Source: RAM1 sp050247515 | GTDB lineage: Bacteria; Pseudomonadota; Gammaproteobacteria; Burkholderiales; Burkholderiaceae_C | Length of the DNA: 64,000 nucleotides | NCBI GenBank assembly: GCA_050247515.1 | Contig: JBFWUB010000003.1 | Coordinates: 248,001-312,000 of the forward strand | Direction: 5' to 3' | In this document: piece after piece, positions 35,104-42,521 of the stretch | Numbering within the stretch: position 1 is the stretch's first letter | How the letters are laid out: each line of letters starts with the position of its first letter | Notes under the pieces: model-generated | Told to the model about the DNA's origin: nothing | The model's database searches: none | Seen by the model: only the letters and a program-made list of their open reading frames with translations | Program-made: the position numbers and the translations under genes

Positions 35104-35697
35104 TTACGCCGCCCGCTCGCCCAGCGCCCGCATGCGCGACAGCCAGCGGATCGAATCCTGCGCGCGCAGGCCGGCTGCGTTGCCCACCAGCGTCTCGCTG
35201 ACCGGCGATATGCCCACAAAGCCCAGCACGTTGCGCTCCAGCGCGCGCACGCTGTGGGCGCGAAAGTACCAGCGGTACACCAGCGCCGGCATGCCCATGG
35301 TGACCACCACGCGGGCGGACCGGCCGGTCAGGCCTTTTTCAGTGAAAACGGCGCTGCCCTGGCGGCGCACGAATGCAAAGCCGGGGCGCATGACCTGTTC
35401 CAGAAAACCTTTCAGCAGGGCCGGCATGTCGCCCAGCCACAGCGGAAAAAACAGCACGATGTGGCTCGCCCAGCGGATGCCGTCCTGCGCGGGCTGCAGC
35501 GCGGGCGGCAGTTCGCCCGCTTCCCAATCGGCCTGGCTGGCCAGAAGGGGGAACGCCAGGCCGGCCACCGCGACGCGACGCACAGTGTGGCCGGCGGCAG
35601 CGGCGCCCTGGGCGTAGGCATCGGCCAGCGCGTGGCACAGGTGCGCAGCCGCGGCGTCCGGGTGGCCCTGGATGAGCAGGATGTTTTTGGGTGTCAT
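35104..35697 (-). CDS. NAD(P)H-dependent quinone reductase-like flavoprotein
   Basis: A 197-residue flavodoxin-fold protein of the NQO1/KefF/MdaB group. The FMN/FAD phosphate-binding start is ILLIQGHPD (about residues 6-14), and the dinucleotide-site segment FPLWLGDMPALLKGF is at about 84-98, as in KefF-type oxidoreductases. Start at the ATG 35697. It lies 17 bp downstream of the DksA-like gene on the same strand, so probably one transcript. The substrate is unknown; quinones or electrophile defence are usual roles. Confidence 0.85.
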   Translation of the reverse strand: MTPKNILLIQGHPDAAAAHLCHALADAYAQGAAAAGHTVRRVAVAGLAFPLLASQADWEAGELPPALQPAQDGIRWASHIVLFFPLWLGDMPALLKGFLEQVMRPGFAFVRRQGSAVFTEKGLTGRSARVVVTMGMPALVYRWYFRAHSVRALERNVLGFVGISPVSETLVGNAAGLRAQDSIRWLSRMRALGERAA

Positions 35698-35714
35698 GGC
35701 GCCAGCCGGTTCAC

Positions 35715-36101
35715 TCAGCGGCGCGGGGACTGCGGGGCTTCGTGTTCGTGCACGGCCTGGCACGCGGTGCAGTAGGGCGTGGCGGGCAGCGCCTCCAGGC
35801 GGCGCAGGTCGATGGCGTCGCCGCAGTCCAGGCAGATGCCGTAGCTGTGGTCGTGCAGCCGCCGTCGCGCGGCGGACAGCGCGTCCAGCTCCTGCACGGC
35901 ATGGCTGGCCTTGGCGTCGTCCACGGTGGCCAGGGTCTGCTCGGTGGCCAGCTCCTTGAAGTCGATCACATCGCGCGGCCCGGCGTCGGGCGCGCTGCTG
36001 CCCAGGTCGCCGCTGGCGCGCAGCAACAGGCGCAACTCGGCCTCACGCCGGGCCAACAGCTGGTGAAAGTGCTGGAGCATGCTGGGGTCATAGGTGTTCA
36101 T
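35715..36101 (-). CDS. DksA/TraR-type C4 zinc-finger protein
   Basis: 128 residues: an N-terminal coiled-coil stretch (about 8-75) and a C-terminal C4 zinc finger (CLDCGDAIDLRRLE, then CTAC). Smaller than DksA (151) and without the acidic DxxDxA coiled-coil tip I would expect, so it is a DksA-family paralogue rather than DksA itself. The ATG at 36101 is preferred to the upstream 36134. A degenerate FNR-like sequence (TTGAT-CTGA-CGCAA, 36161-36174) is at the right distance for activation but matches poorly. Confidence 0.8.
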   Translation of the reverse strand: MNTYDPSMLQHFHQLLARREAELRLLLRASGDLGSSAPDAGPRDVIDFKELATEQTLATVDDAKASHAVQELDALSAARRRLHDHSYGICLDCGDAIDLRRLEALPATPYCTACQAVHEHEAPQSPRR

Positions 36102-36185
36102 GGGGGCTTGCCTGCGGGTTGCGTGTGCGTCCATTCTGGGTTTTACGCGCCGGCGCAGCCTTGATCTGACGCAACATCAGCGAGC

Positions 36186-36968
36186 CTATTGCGCGCAGGG
36201 CGGCGGCGTCACCAGCGCGTGCAGCGCTTCGGCGTCCAGGATGCGCAGGTGGCGGCTGCGCACCTCGATCACGCCGTCCTCGGCCAGCTTGCTGAAGGTG
36301 CGGCTGACCGTCTCCAGCTTCAGGCCCAGGTAGCTGCCGATTTCCTCGCGCGTCATGCGCAGCACCAGCTCGCTGCGCGAGAAGCCGCGCGCATGCAGGC
36401 GCTGCACCAGGTTCAGCAGGAAGGCGGCCACGCGCTCTTCGGCCCGCATGCCGCCCAAAAGCAGCATCACGCCATGCTCGCGCACGATTTCGCGGCTCAT
36501 GATGCGGTGCACATGGTGCTGCAGCGCGCCGATCTGGCGCGACAGCTCGCCCACGCGGTCAAACGGCATGACGCAGACCTCGGCGTCTTCCAGGGCCACC
36601 GCGTCGCAGGTGTGGTGGTCGTTGACGATGCCGTCCAGCCCGATGATCTCGCCGGCCATCTGGAAGCCCGTGACCTGGTCGCGCCCGTCCTCGGAGGTGA
36701 CGCAGGTCTTGAAAAAGCCGGTGCGGATGGCAAACAGCGAATGGAAGGCCTCGCCGTTGCGAAACAGCGTGGCGCCACGCTTGACCTTGCGCCGCGTGGC
36801 CACCACATCGTCCAGGCGCTGCAGCTCCTCGGGGCTCAGGCCCACCGGCATGCACAGTTCGCGCAGGTTGCAGCTGGAGCAGGCGACCTTGATGGTGTGC
36901 AGGTCCGCGGGCCGGGCAGCGGCCTGGGTGGCGGGGGAGGGTACCAGCTTCAAAGGGGCATTCGGCAC
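36186..36968 (-). CDS. fnr: FNR oxygen-sensing transcriptional regulator
   Basis: A 260-residue CRP-fold regulator. The [4Fe-4S] ligands are Cys30, Cys33, Cys39 (CSSCNLRELC) and Cys132 (AEVCVMPF), as in E. coli FNR. The winged helix has LKLETVSRTFSKL, whose E--SR contacts read TTGAT half-sites. The start chosen is GTG 36968 with AAGGAAA upstream; the open frame to 37082 would run through two FNR boxes. It is divergent from hemN. The box pattern predicts activation of hemN and negative autoregulation, as known for E. coli fnr. Confidence 0.93.
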   Translation of the reverse strand: MPNAPLKLVPSPATQAAARPADLHTIKVACSSCNLRELCMPVGLSPEELQRLDDVVATRRKVKRGATLFRNGEAFHSLFAIRTGFFKTCVTSEDGRDQVTGFQMAGEIIGLDGIVNDHHTCDAVALEDAEVCVMPFDRVGELSRQIGALQHHVHRIMSREIVREHGVMLLLGGMRAEERVAAFLLNLVQRLHARGFSRSELVLRMTREEIGSYLGLKLETVSRTFSKLAEDGVIEVRSRHLRILDAEALHALVTPPPCAQ

Positions 36969-36996
36969 AGGGGTTTCCTTGGGGCGCGGGGCCCTT

Positions 36997-37010
36997 CTGA
37001 TCTGTGTCAA
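36997..37010. promoter_or_regulatory. Weaker FNR box over the predicted fnr start site
   Basis: CTGAT-CTGT-GTCAA, eight of ten consensus positions. Its centre (37003.5) is 41 bp from the strong box at 37044.5 and coincides with the predicted fnr transcript start. That is the expected place for an autorepression site. Confidence 0.55.
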
Positions 37011-37037
37011 ATTGTCCCGCCCGGTTTGCTGGCGGAT

Positions 37038-37051
37038 TTGATCCACATCAA
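37038..37051. promoter_or_regulatory. FNR box between fnr and hemN
   Basis: TTGAT-CCAC-ATCAA, a perfect consensus match. For hemN it predicts a transcript start near 37086, two bases before the ATG at 37088. For fnr on the other strand it predicts a start near 37003. Confidence 0.9.
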
Positions 37052-37087
37052 ATGTGCCAGCCATCGGGCGCGGCACAGTCAAGGCCC

Positions 37088-38470
37088 ATGGAAACCGTCT
37101 CGCCCGAACTGCTGCGCCGCTTTGATGTGTCTGGCCCCCGGTACACGTCCTATCCCACCGCCGACCGGTTCGTCGAGGCCTTTGGCGCGGCCGACTATGC
37201 CCAGGCGCTGGCCCAGCGGCGCGCCGGCCCGGCCGCGCTGGCGCTGCCGCTGTCGCTGTATGTGCACATTCCGTTTTGCGAATCGCTGTGCTACTACTGC
37301 GCCTGCAACAAGATCATCACCAAGCACAAGAGCAAGGCCGCGGGCTACCTGCGGTATCTGAGCCGCGAGATTGATTTGCACGTGGCCGAGCTGGGCCTGG
37401 GCCAGCCGGTGACGCAACTGCACCTGGGCGGCGGCACACCCACGTTTTTGTCGGACGACGAGCTGCGCGAGCTGATGGCCATGCTGCGCAGGAGCTTTGC
37501 GATGGCGCCGGGCGGCGAGTACTCCATCGAGGTGGACCCGCGCACCGTCAGTGCCCAGCGCCTGGCGCTGCTGGCCGAGCTGGGCTTCAACCGCCTGAGC
37601 TTTGGCGTGCAGGACTTTGACCCCGACGTGCAAAAGGCCGTGCACCGCATTCAGCCGGCCAGCCAGGTGTTCAACCTGGTGGAAGAGGCCCGCGCGATCG
37701 GCTTTGATTCGATCAACGTGGACCTGATCTACGGCCTGCCGCGCCAGACGCCCGAATCGTTCGCGCGCACGCTGGCCCAGGTGCAGCAGCTGCGCCCCGA
37801 CCGCATCGCGCTGTATGCCTATGCCCATCTGCCCGAGCGCTTCAAGCCGCAGCGGCGCATCGTGCCGGCCGAGCTGCCCGGCGGCGCGGCCAAGGTGGCC
37901 ATGCTGTCGCAGTCGCTGGCGGCCTTTCTGGCGGCGGGCTATGTGTATGTGGGCATGGACCACTTTGCGCTGCCCTCCGACGCGCTGGCGGTGGCCAAGC
38001 GCCAGGGCCGGCTGCACCGCAACTTTCAGGGCTACAGCACCCAGCCCGACTGCGACCTGATCGGCCTGGGCGTGTCGGCCATTGGCCGCATTGGCGCCAC
38101 CTACAGCCAGAACGCCAAGACCATGGAAGAGTATTGCGACCACCTGGACCAGGGCCGCCTGCCCGTGGTGCGCGGCCTGGCGCTCAACCGCGACGACCTG
38201 GCCCGCCGCGCCGTGATCATGGCGCTGATGTGCCAGGGCCAGGTGCTGTTCGAGCCGATCGAGCTGGCCTGGCTGATCGACTTCAAGACCTACTTTGCGG
38301 CCGAGCTGGACCAGCTGCGTGGCCTGCAGGACCAGGGGCTGGTGACGCTGGACGACACCGGCGTGCAGGTCACGGCCCAGGGCTGGTTTTTTGTGCGGGC
38401 GGTGGCCATGGTGTTTGACCGCTACCTGCAGGCCGACCGCAACCGCGCGAAGTTCTCGCGCATTATCTGA
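37088..38470 (+). CDS. hemN: Oxygen-independent coproporphyrinogen III dehydrogenase
   Basis: A radical-SAM enzyme of 460 residues that makes protoporphyrinogen IX without oxygen, needed for heme in low-oxygen growth. The cluster motif CESLCYYCAC gives Cys64, Cys68 and Cys71; GGGTPTFLS and the FGVQDFD segment are typical HemN motifs, and the length matches HemN (457 in E. coli) rather than the shorter HemW. The start 37088 lies 43.5 bp from the FNR box centre. The upstream in-frame ATG would contain the box, so it is rejected. Confidence 0.96.
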   Translation: METVSPELLRRFDVSGPRYTSYPTADRFVEAFGAADYAQALAQRRAGPAALALPLSLYVHIPFCESLCYYCACNKIITKHKSKAAGYLRYLSREIDLHVAELGLGQPVTQLHLGGGTPTFLSDDELRELMAMLRRSFAMAPGGEYSIEVDPRTVSAQRLALLAELGFNRLSFGVQDFDPDVQKAVHRIQPASQVFNLVEEARAIGFDSINVDLIYGLPRQTPESFARTLAQVQQLRPDRIALYAYAHLPERFKPQRRIVPAELPGGAAKVAMLSQSLAAFLAAGYVYVGMDHFALPSDALAVAKRQGRLHRNFQGYSTQPDCDLIGLGVSAIGRIGATYSQNAKTMEEYCDHLDQGRLPVVRGLALNRDDLARRAVIMALMCQGQVLFEPIELAWLIDFKTYFAAELDQLRGLQDQGLVTLDDTGVQVTAQGWFFVRAVAMVFDRYLQADRNRAKFSRII

Positions 38471-38480
38471 ACGGCGGTCC

Positions 38481-39209
38481 GTGTCCACCACCCTTGCCTT
38501 CACCGGGCTGGTCATGGGCCTGGCCGGTGGCGTGCACTGCGCCGCCATGTGCGGCGCGGCCTGCGCGGGCGTGGTGCGGCTGTCCTCGGGGCCCGCGGTG
38601 CTGCAGCCTGCGGGTGGCCTGGCCGCCCGATCCGTCGCCACAAGGTCGGTGGCCAGCGCCACCCTGATGCTGCAGGCCGGCCGCCTGCTGGGCTACAGCG
38701 CCGCGGGCGCGCTGGCGGCCACCGCGATGCAAAGCCTGGCCTGGATGACCAGCCAGGCCACCGCGCTGCGCCCGGTGTGGACGATGTTCCATGTGGCGCT
38801 GCTGGCCTGGGGCTTGATGCTGCTGGTGCTGGCGCGCCAGCCCGCCTGGGTGGACAACGCGGGCCGCGCACTGTGGGCCCGTGTGCAGCCGCTGGCGCAT
38901 GCGCCTGGCGGCCTGCTGGCTACCGGCGCGCTGTGGGCGCTGATGCCCTGCGGCCTGCTGTACTCCGCGCTGCTGGTGGCCGCTTTGAGCGGCGGCGCCG
39001 CGCAGGGCGCGCTGACCATGGCGCTGTTTGCCGCGGGCAGTGCCATCTCCCTCGTGGCCGCGCCCTGGCTGCTGCTCAAGGTGCACGCGCGCGCCAACCA
39101 CTGGCGCCAGGACGGGGGCACGCGCCTGGCCGGGCTGGTGCTGGCCGGTGCGGCGGGCTGGGCGCTGTGGATGGACCTGATGGGGCGGGTGGGGGAGATC
39201 TGCCGGTAG
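38481..39209 (+). CDS. TauE/SafE-like (DsbD-related) membrane protein
   Basis: 242 residues, about six spans, with a conserved cysteine pair near the start (HCAAMCGAAC) and PCGLLYSALL in a later span. These features belong to the sulfite exporter-like/DsbD-type family (PF13386) often found with cbb3 assembly genes and thought to take part in copper or redox handling. The start is GTG 38481, 10 bp after the hemN stop, so it is probably co-transcribed from the FNR-controlled promoter. Confidence 0.82.
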   Translation: MSTTLAFTGLVMGLAGGVHCAAMCGAACAGVVRLSSGPAVLQPAGGLAARSVATRSVASATLMLQAGRLLGYSAAGALAATAMQSLAWMTSQATALRPVWTMFHVALLAWGLMLLVLARQPAWVDNAGRALWARVQPLAHAPGGLLATGALWALMPCGLLYSALLVAALSGGAAQGALTMALFAAGSAISLVAAPWLLLKVHARANHWRQDGGTRLAGLVLAGAAGWALWMDLMGRVGEICR

Positions 39210-39221
39210 GGCCGGGCAGTG

Positions 39222-39512
39222 TCAAGCGTGAAGCGACTTCACCGCCACATCGGGGTTGGTGGACATGATTTTGAGCAGGGCGGCGGCAGGACCTGTGGGG
39301 TTGCGCCTGTGTTGCTCCCAGTTCTGCAAGGTCTTGACGCTCACTCTCATCAGGCGGGCAAATTCGCTTTGCGACAGCCCGATCTGTTCACGGACCGCTT
39401 TCGCGTCAGGCGCTGTGACCTCGAAGCGACGCGACGCCGCAGTCTTGCCTTTGGAGATGGCCTTGGCTTCCTTCAGGCTACTCACCAGGTCTTCAAACAG
39501 TGTCTTGTCCAT
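39222..39512 (-). CDS. Xre-family antitoxin-like regulator (NadS/HigA type), orphan
   Basis: 96 residues with a helix-turn-helix at about 38-75 (REQIGLSQSEFARLMRVSVK, then TLQNWEQ). The N-terminal DKTLFEDLVSSLKEA is typical of NadS antitoxins, which are normally encoded just after a RelE-like toxin. Here the upstream side is a 35-bp gap and then the nuclease gene, so the toxin is missing. GGGAG precedes the ATG. It probably survives as an orphan regulator. Confidence 0.82.
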   Translation of the reverse strand: MDKTLFEDLVSSLKEAKAISKGKTAASRRFEVTAPDAKAVREQIGLSQSEFARLMRVSVKTLQNWEQHRRNPTGPAAALLKIMSTNPDVAVKSLHA

Positions 39513-39547
39513 GCTTGCTGCTCCCTGCCCATCGGATATCGGGTGCC

Positions 39548-40906
39548 CTACTTTAGCGCCACCCGCTCCAGATAAAACGGCATGTGGCAGGCCCAGCCCA
39601 GTTCGCGGGTGATGCGCTGGCGCAGGGCGTCGGCGGCAGCGGGCTCACCATGGGTGATGAAGGTGGTGCGCGGCGCGGCCGTGAAGCCGCCCAGCCACTG
39701 CATGATCTCGCCCGCGTCGGCATGGGCTGACAGGCTGTCCAGGCGGGCCACCTCGGCGCGGATGGGGACCTCCTGCCCATGGATGCGAACGCTGGGCGCG
39801 CCACCGGTGATGCTGGCGCCGCGCGTGCCGCCCGCCTGGAAGCCGGCAAACAGCAGCGTGTTGCGCCTGTGCGGCGCAAAGGCCTTGATGTGGTGCACCA
39901 CGCGCCCGCCGGTGGCCATGCCGCTGGCCGCGATGATGACCATGGGCCCGCGCCGCGCGCTCAGCGCCTGCGACGCCTGGGGCGTGTCCACGATGTGTGC
40001 GGCGTCCGCCATGGCTGCGCATTCGGCGGGGCTCAGGCGCAGCTCGCCGGGGTGCTTTTCATACACGCGCAGGGCGGATGCGGCCATGGGGCTGTCCAGG
40101 TACACCGGCAGGTGGTGAATGGCGCCTTGCGCCTTGAGCTGGCTGATGGCGTGCAGCAGGCTTTGGGCGCGCCCCACCGCGAAGGCCGGTATCACCACGG
40201 CGCCGCCGCGCGCCGCGGTGCGGTTGATCACCGCCGCCAGCGCCTGCAGTCCCTGCTCATCGGGGTGCTCGCGGTCGCCGTAGGTTGATTCGACCACCAG
40301 GTAGTCGGCGCCGTCCATGCGCACGGGCGGTTTGAGCACCGGGTCATTGGGGCGGCCCAGATCGCCCGAGAACAGCAGGCTGCGCACGCCGTCGTCCAGC
40401 CGCACAAAAGACGAGCCGGCCATATGGCCCGAGCGTGACAGCCGCGCCTGCAGCCCCGGCAGCGGCGACCAGTCGCGCTCCAGCGCCACGGGCTTGAGCA
40501 GCTTGAGGCTGCGCAGGGCGTCTTCCTTCGTGTACAGCGGCTGGGCAGGGGCATGGCGGCTGAAGCTGTGCCGGTTGGCATAGGCGGCTTCTTCTTCCTG
40601 CAGATTGCCTGAATCAGGCAGCAGGATGCGGCACAGGTCGGCGGTGGCCGCCGTGCAATAAACCTTGCCGCGAAAACCCTGACGCACCAGCAGCGGCAGG
40701 TAGCCGCTGTGGTCGATGTGGGCGTGGGTGAGGATCACCGCGTCGATATCGGCCGCGCGCAACGGTGGCTTGGCCCAGTTGCGCAGGCGCAGCTGCTTGT
40801 AGCCCTGGAACAGGCCGCAGTCCACCAGCAGATGGCGGTCGTTGACGCGCAGCAGGTTGCGCGAGCCGGTGACGGTGTCGGTGGCGCCCAGGAACTGGAG
40901 TTTCAT
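39548..40906 (-). CDS. Beta-CASP metallo-beta-lactamase ribonuclease-like protein
   Basis: A 452-residue protein with the zinc motif HAHIDHSG (His61, His63, Asp65, His66), the beta-CASP domain in the middle, a GHMAGSS segment and a C-terminal HADAGEI histidine. This layout is that of RNA-processing nucleases related to CPSF73/Ysh1. The start is ATG 40906. An FNR box at 40974-40987 predicts a transcript start near 40939. Cytoplasmic RNA cleavage is known for the family; a low-oxygen role is inferred from the box. Confidence 0.9.
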   Translation of the reverse strand: MKLQFLGATDTVTGSRNLLRVNDRHLLVDCGLFQGYKQLRLRNWAKPPLRAADIDAVILTHAHIDHSGYLPLLVRQGFRGKVYCTAATADLCRILLPDSGNLQEEEAAYANRHSFSRHAPAQPLYTKEDALRSLKLLKPVALERDWSPLPGLQARLSRSGHMAGSSFVRLDDGVRSLLFSGDLGRPNDPVLKPPVRMDGADYLVVESTYGDREHPDEQGLQALAAVINRTAARGGAVVIPAFAVGRAQSLLHAISQLKAQGAIHHLPVYLDSPMAASALRVYEKHPGELRLSPAECAAMADAAHIVDTPQASQALSARRGPMVIIAASGMATGGRVVHHIKAFAPHRRNTLLFAGFQAGGTRGASITGGAPSVRIHGQEVPIRAEVARLDSLSAHADAGEIMQWLGGFTAAPRTTFITHGEPAAADALRQRITRELGWACHMPFYLERVALK

Positions 40907-40973
40907 GCGTGGCTTTCTGTCTCGGTCGGTGATCTGAACAGGGCCCAGTCTGGCGCACCGGGTGGCGCTGCGG

Positions 40974-40987
40974 TTGACCTGTGTCAA
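40974..40987 (-). promoter_or_regulatory. FNR-type box upstream of the beta-CASP nuclease gene
   Basis: TTGAC-CTGT-GTCAA is a perfectly symmetric 5-4-5 site with one change per half from TTGAT/ATCAA, a change tolerated by FNR/ANR proteins. It overlaps the stop codon of the GNAT gene. The distance to the nuclease ATG leaves a leader of about 33 nt. Confidence 0.75.
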
Positions 40988-41436
40988 CCGCCCGGGCGCA
41001 CCACGTAACGCACAAAGTCATCCGCCTGGGTGAACTGGTCATACAGGTCGCGTGCCATCACGTTGTCCTTGTGGGTCATCCAGTACAGCCGGGCCCAGCC
41101 TTCGGCGCGCATGGCGTTGCGCAGCCATTCCATCAGCGCGCGGCCCGCGCCCTGGCCGCGCGCGGCGGGGGCAACGTACAGGTCCTCCAGGTAGCACACG
41201 GCCTGCAGTTCCCAGGTGTTTTCATGGACCACGCAGTTGGCAAAGCCCACTACCTGGCCCTGCTGCTCGGCCACGATGCACATCACGGCGGCGTCCGGGT
41301 CCAGGATGCGGGCCCAGGTGCGGCGGGTGACGGCGTCGCTGACGTTGGCCTTGTAAAAGTCGCAGTAGCCGCGCCACAGCGCGATCCAGGCGGCTTCGTC
41401 GGCGGGCAGGGCGGGGCGGATGGTCAGGAGGGTCAT
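40984..41436 (-). CDS. GNAT-family N-acetyltransferase
   Basis: 150 residues. The acetyl-CoA-binding motif A is visible as LEDLYVAPAARGQGAGRALM (about 84-103), with the pyrophosphate-binding R/Q-x-x-G-x-G/A pattern. The N-terminal strand MTLLTIRPALPADEAAW and the C-terminal segment with NVMARDLYDQF complete the fold. The substrate is unknown. It is upstream of the nuclease gene on the same strand; that gene also has its own FNR-type site. Confidence 0.88.
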   Translation of the reverse strand: MTLLTIRPALPADEAAWIALWRGYCDFYKANVSDAVTRRTWARILDPDAAVMCIVAEQQGQVVGFANCVVHENTWELQAVCYLEDLYVAPAARGQGAGRALMEWLRNAMRAEGWARLYWMTHKDNVMARDLYDQFTQADDFVRYVVRPGG

Positions 41437-41587
41437 GATGGGGGTGCTTCTGGTTCAGGGCCTGACACTTCGGGTAAATCAGTCAGTTGCATCATAAAAC
41501 CTGATTTATCGCGAAGTGTGAGCCGGGTAGATTCGAGGGATGGCTGAATTTGTACTTTCGCCGGTCCCGTCCACGGGGGCCTGAACC

Positions 41588-42520
41588 ATGGTGCCTGACG
41601 TCGTTGTCCTGTTCTTTGCCCTGGGCCTGGTCGCCCGGCTGGCCGGCAGTGAGCTCAAGGTTCCCCAGGCGCTTTACGAGACGCTGTCCATCTACCTGCT
41701 GCTGGCCATCGGTCTGAAGGGCGGGGTGGAGATCAGCCGCCAGGACGCGGCGGCGCTGGCGCCGCAGATCGCGGCCTGCGTGGCGCTGGGCCTGGCCATC
41801 CCGTTCGTGCTGGTGCCGGTGCTGCGCCGCCTGGGCTTCTCGGGCGTGGACAGCGCCAGCCTGGCCGCGCACTATGGCTCGGTCAGCGTGGTGACGTTCG
41901 CCGTCGCCACCAGTTGGCTCAAGCAGGCCGGCATCCCTTACGAAAGCCACGCGGCGCTGTGGGTGGCGGTGATGGAGGCGCCCGCGCTGCTCACCGCGAT
42001 CTTCCTGGCGCGCCGCCAGGGCTCGGGCCCGACCGACTGGAAGCGCCTGGCGCAGGACGTGCTGGCCGGGCCGTCGGTGATGCTGCTGACCGGCGGGCTG
42101 TTGATCGGCGCCTTCATGGGCGAGGCCGGCACCGCGCCGCTGAACCCCGTGTTTGTGGACCCGTTCAAGGGCGTGCTGGCGCTGTTCATGCTGGAGCTGG
42201 GCCTGGTGGCGGGCGAGCGCATCGGCCAGGTGCGCCAGTTTGGCCTGCGGCTGCTGGCGTTTGGCGTGCTGGCCCCCATGGCGCTGGCGGTGCCGGGCGC
42301 GCTGCTGGGCGCCTGGCTGGGCCTGAGCACCGGCGGCATTGCCATCCTGGCCACGCTGGCGGCCAGCGCCAGCTACATCGCCGCGCCCACGGCCATGCGC
42401 ATTGCCGTGCCCCAGGCCAACGCGGCGCTGTCGGTGGCCGCGTCGCTGGGCGTCACGTTCCCGTTCAATGTGCTGGTGGGCATACCGCTGTACGCGGCGC
42501 TGGCAAAGCAGCTGGGCTGA
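41588..42520 (+). CDS. SbtA-like sodium-dependent bicarbonate transporter family permease
   Basis: A 310-residue inner-membrane protein with about ten spans, of the DUF897/SbtA family. The two inverted halves start with VVVLFFALGLVARL and VMLLTGGLLIGAFMG, and the conserved HYGSVSVVTFAVA stretch sits in the first half. SbtA carries Na+/HCO3- in cyanobacteria; the proteobacterial members are mostly uncharacterised, and the SbtB regulatory partner is not seen here. It converges with the flavoprotein gene, one base apart. Confidence 0.85.
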   Translation: MVPDVVVLFFALGLVARLAGSELKVPQALYETLSIYLLLAIGLKGGVEISRQDAAALAPQIAACVALGLAIPFVLVPVLRRLGFSGVDSASLAAHYGSVSVVTFAVATSWLKQAGIPYESHAALWVAVMEAPALLTAIFLARRQGSGPTDWKRLAQDVLAGPSVMLLTGGLLIGAFMGEAGTAPLNPVFVDPFKGVLALFMLELGLVAGERIGQVRQFGLRLLAFGVLAPMALAVPGALLGAWLGLSTGGIAILATLAASASYIAAPTAMRIAVPQANAALSVAASLGVTFPFNVLVGIPLYAALAKQLG

Positions 42521-42521
42521 T

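Noticed and set aside
36161..36174. FNR-like sequence TTGAT-CTGA-CGCAA before the DksA-like gene
   Set aside because: The spacing is suitable but the second half-site is poor (CGCAA), so it is noted in the gene entry and not called as a site.
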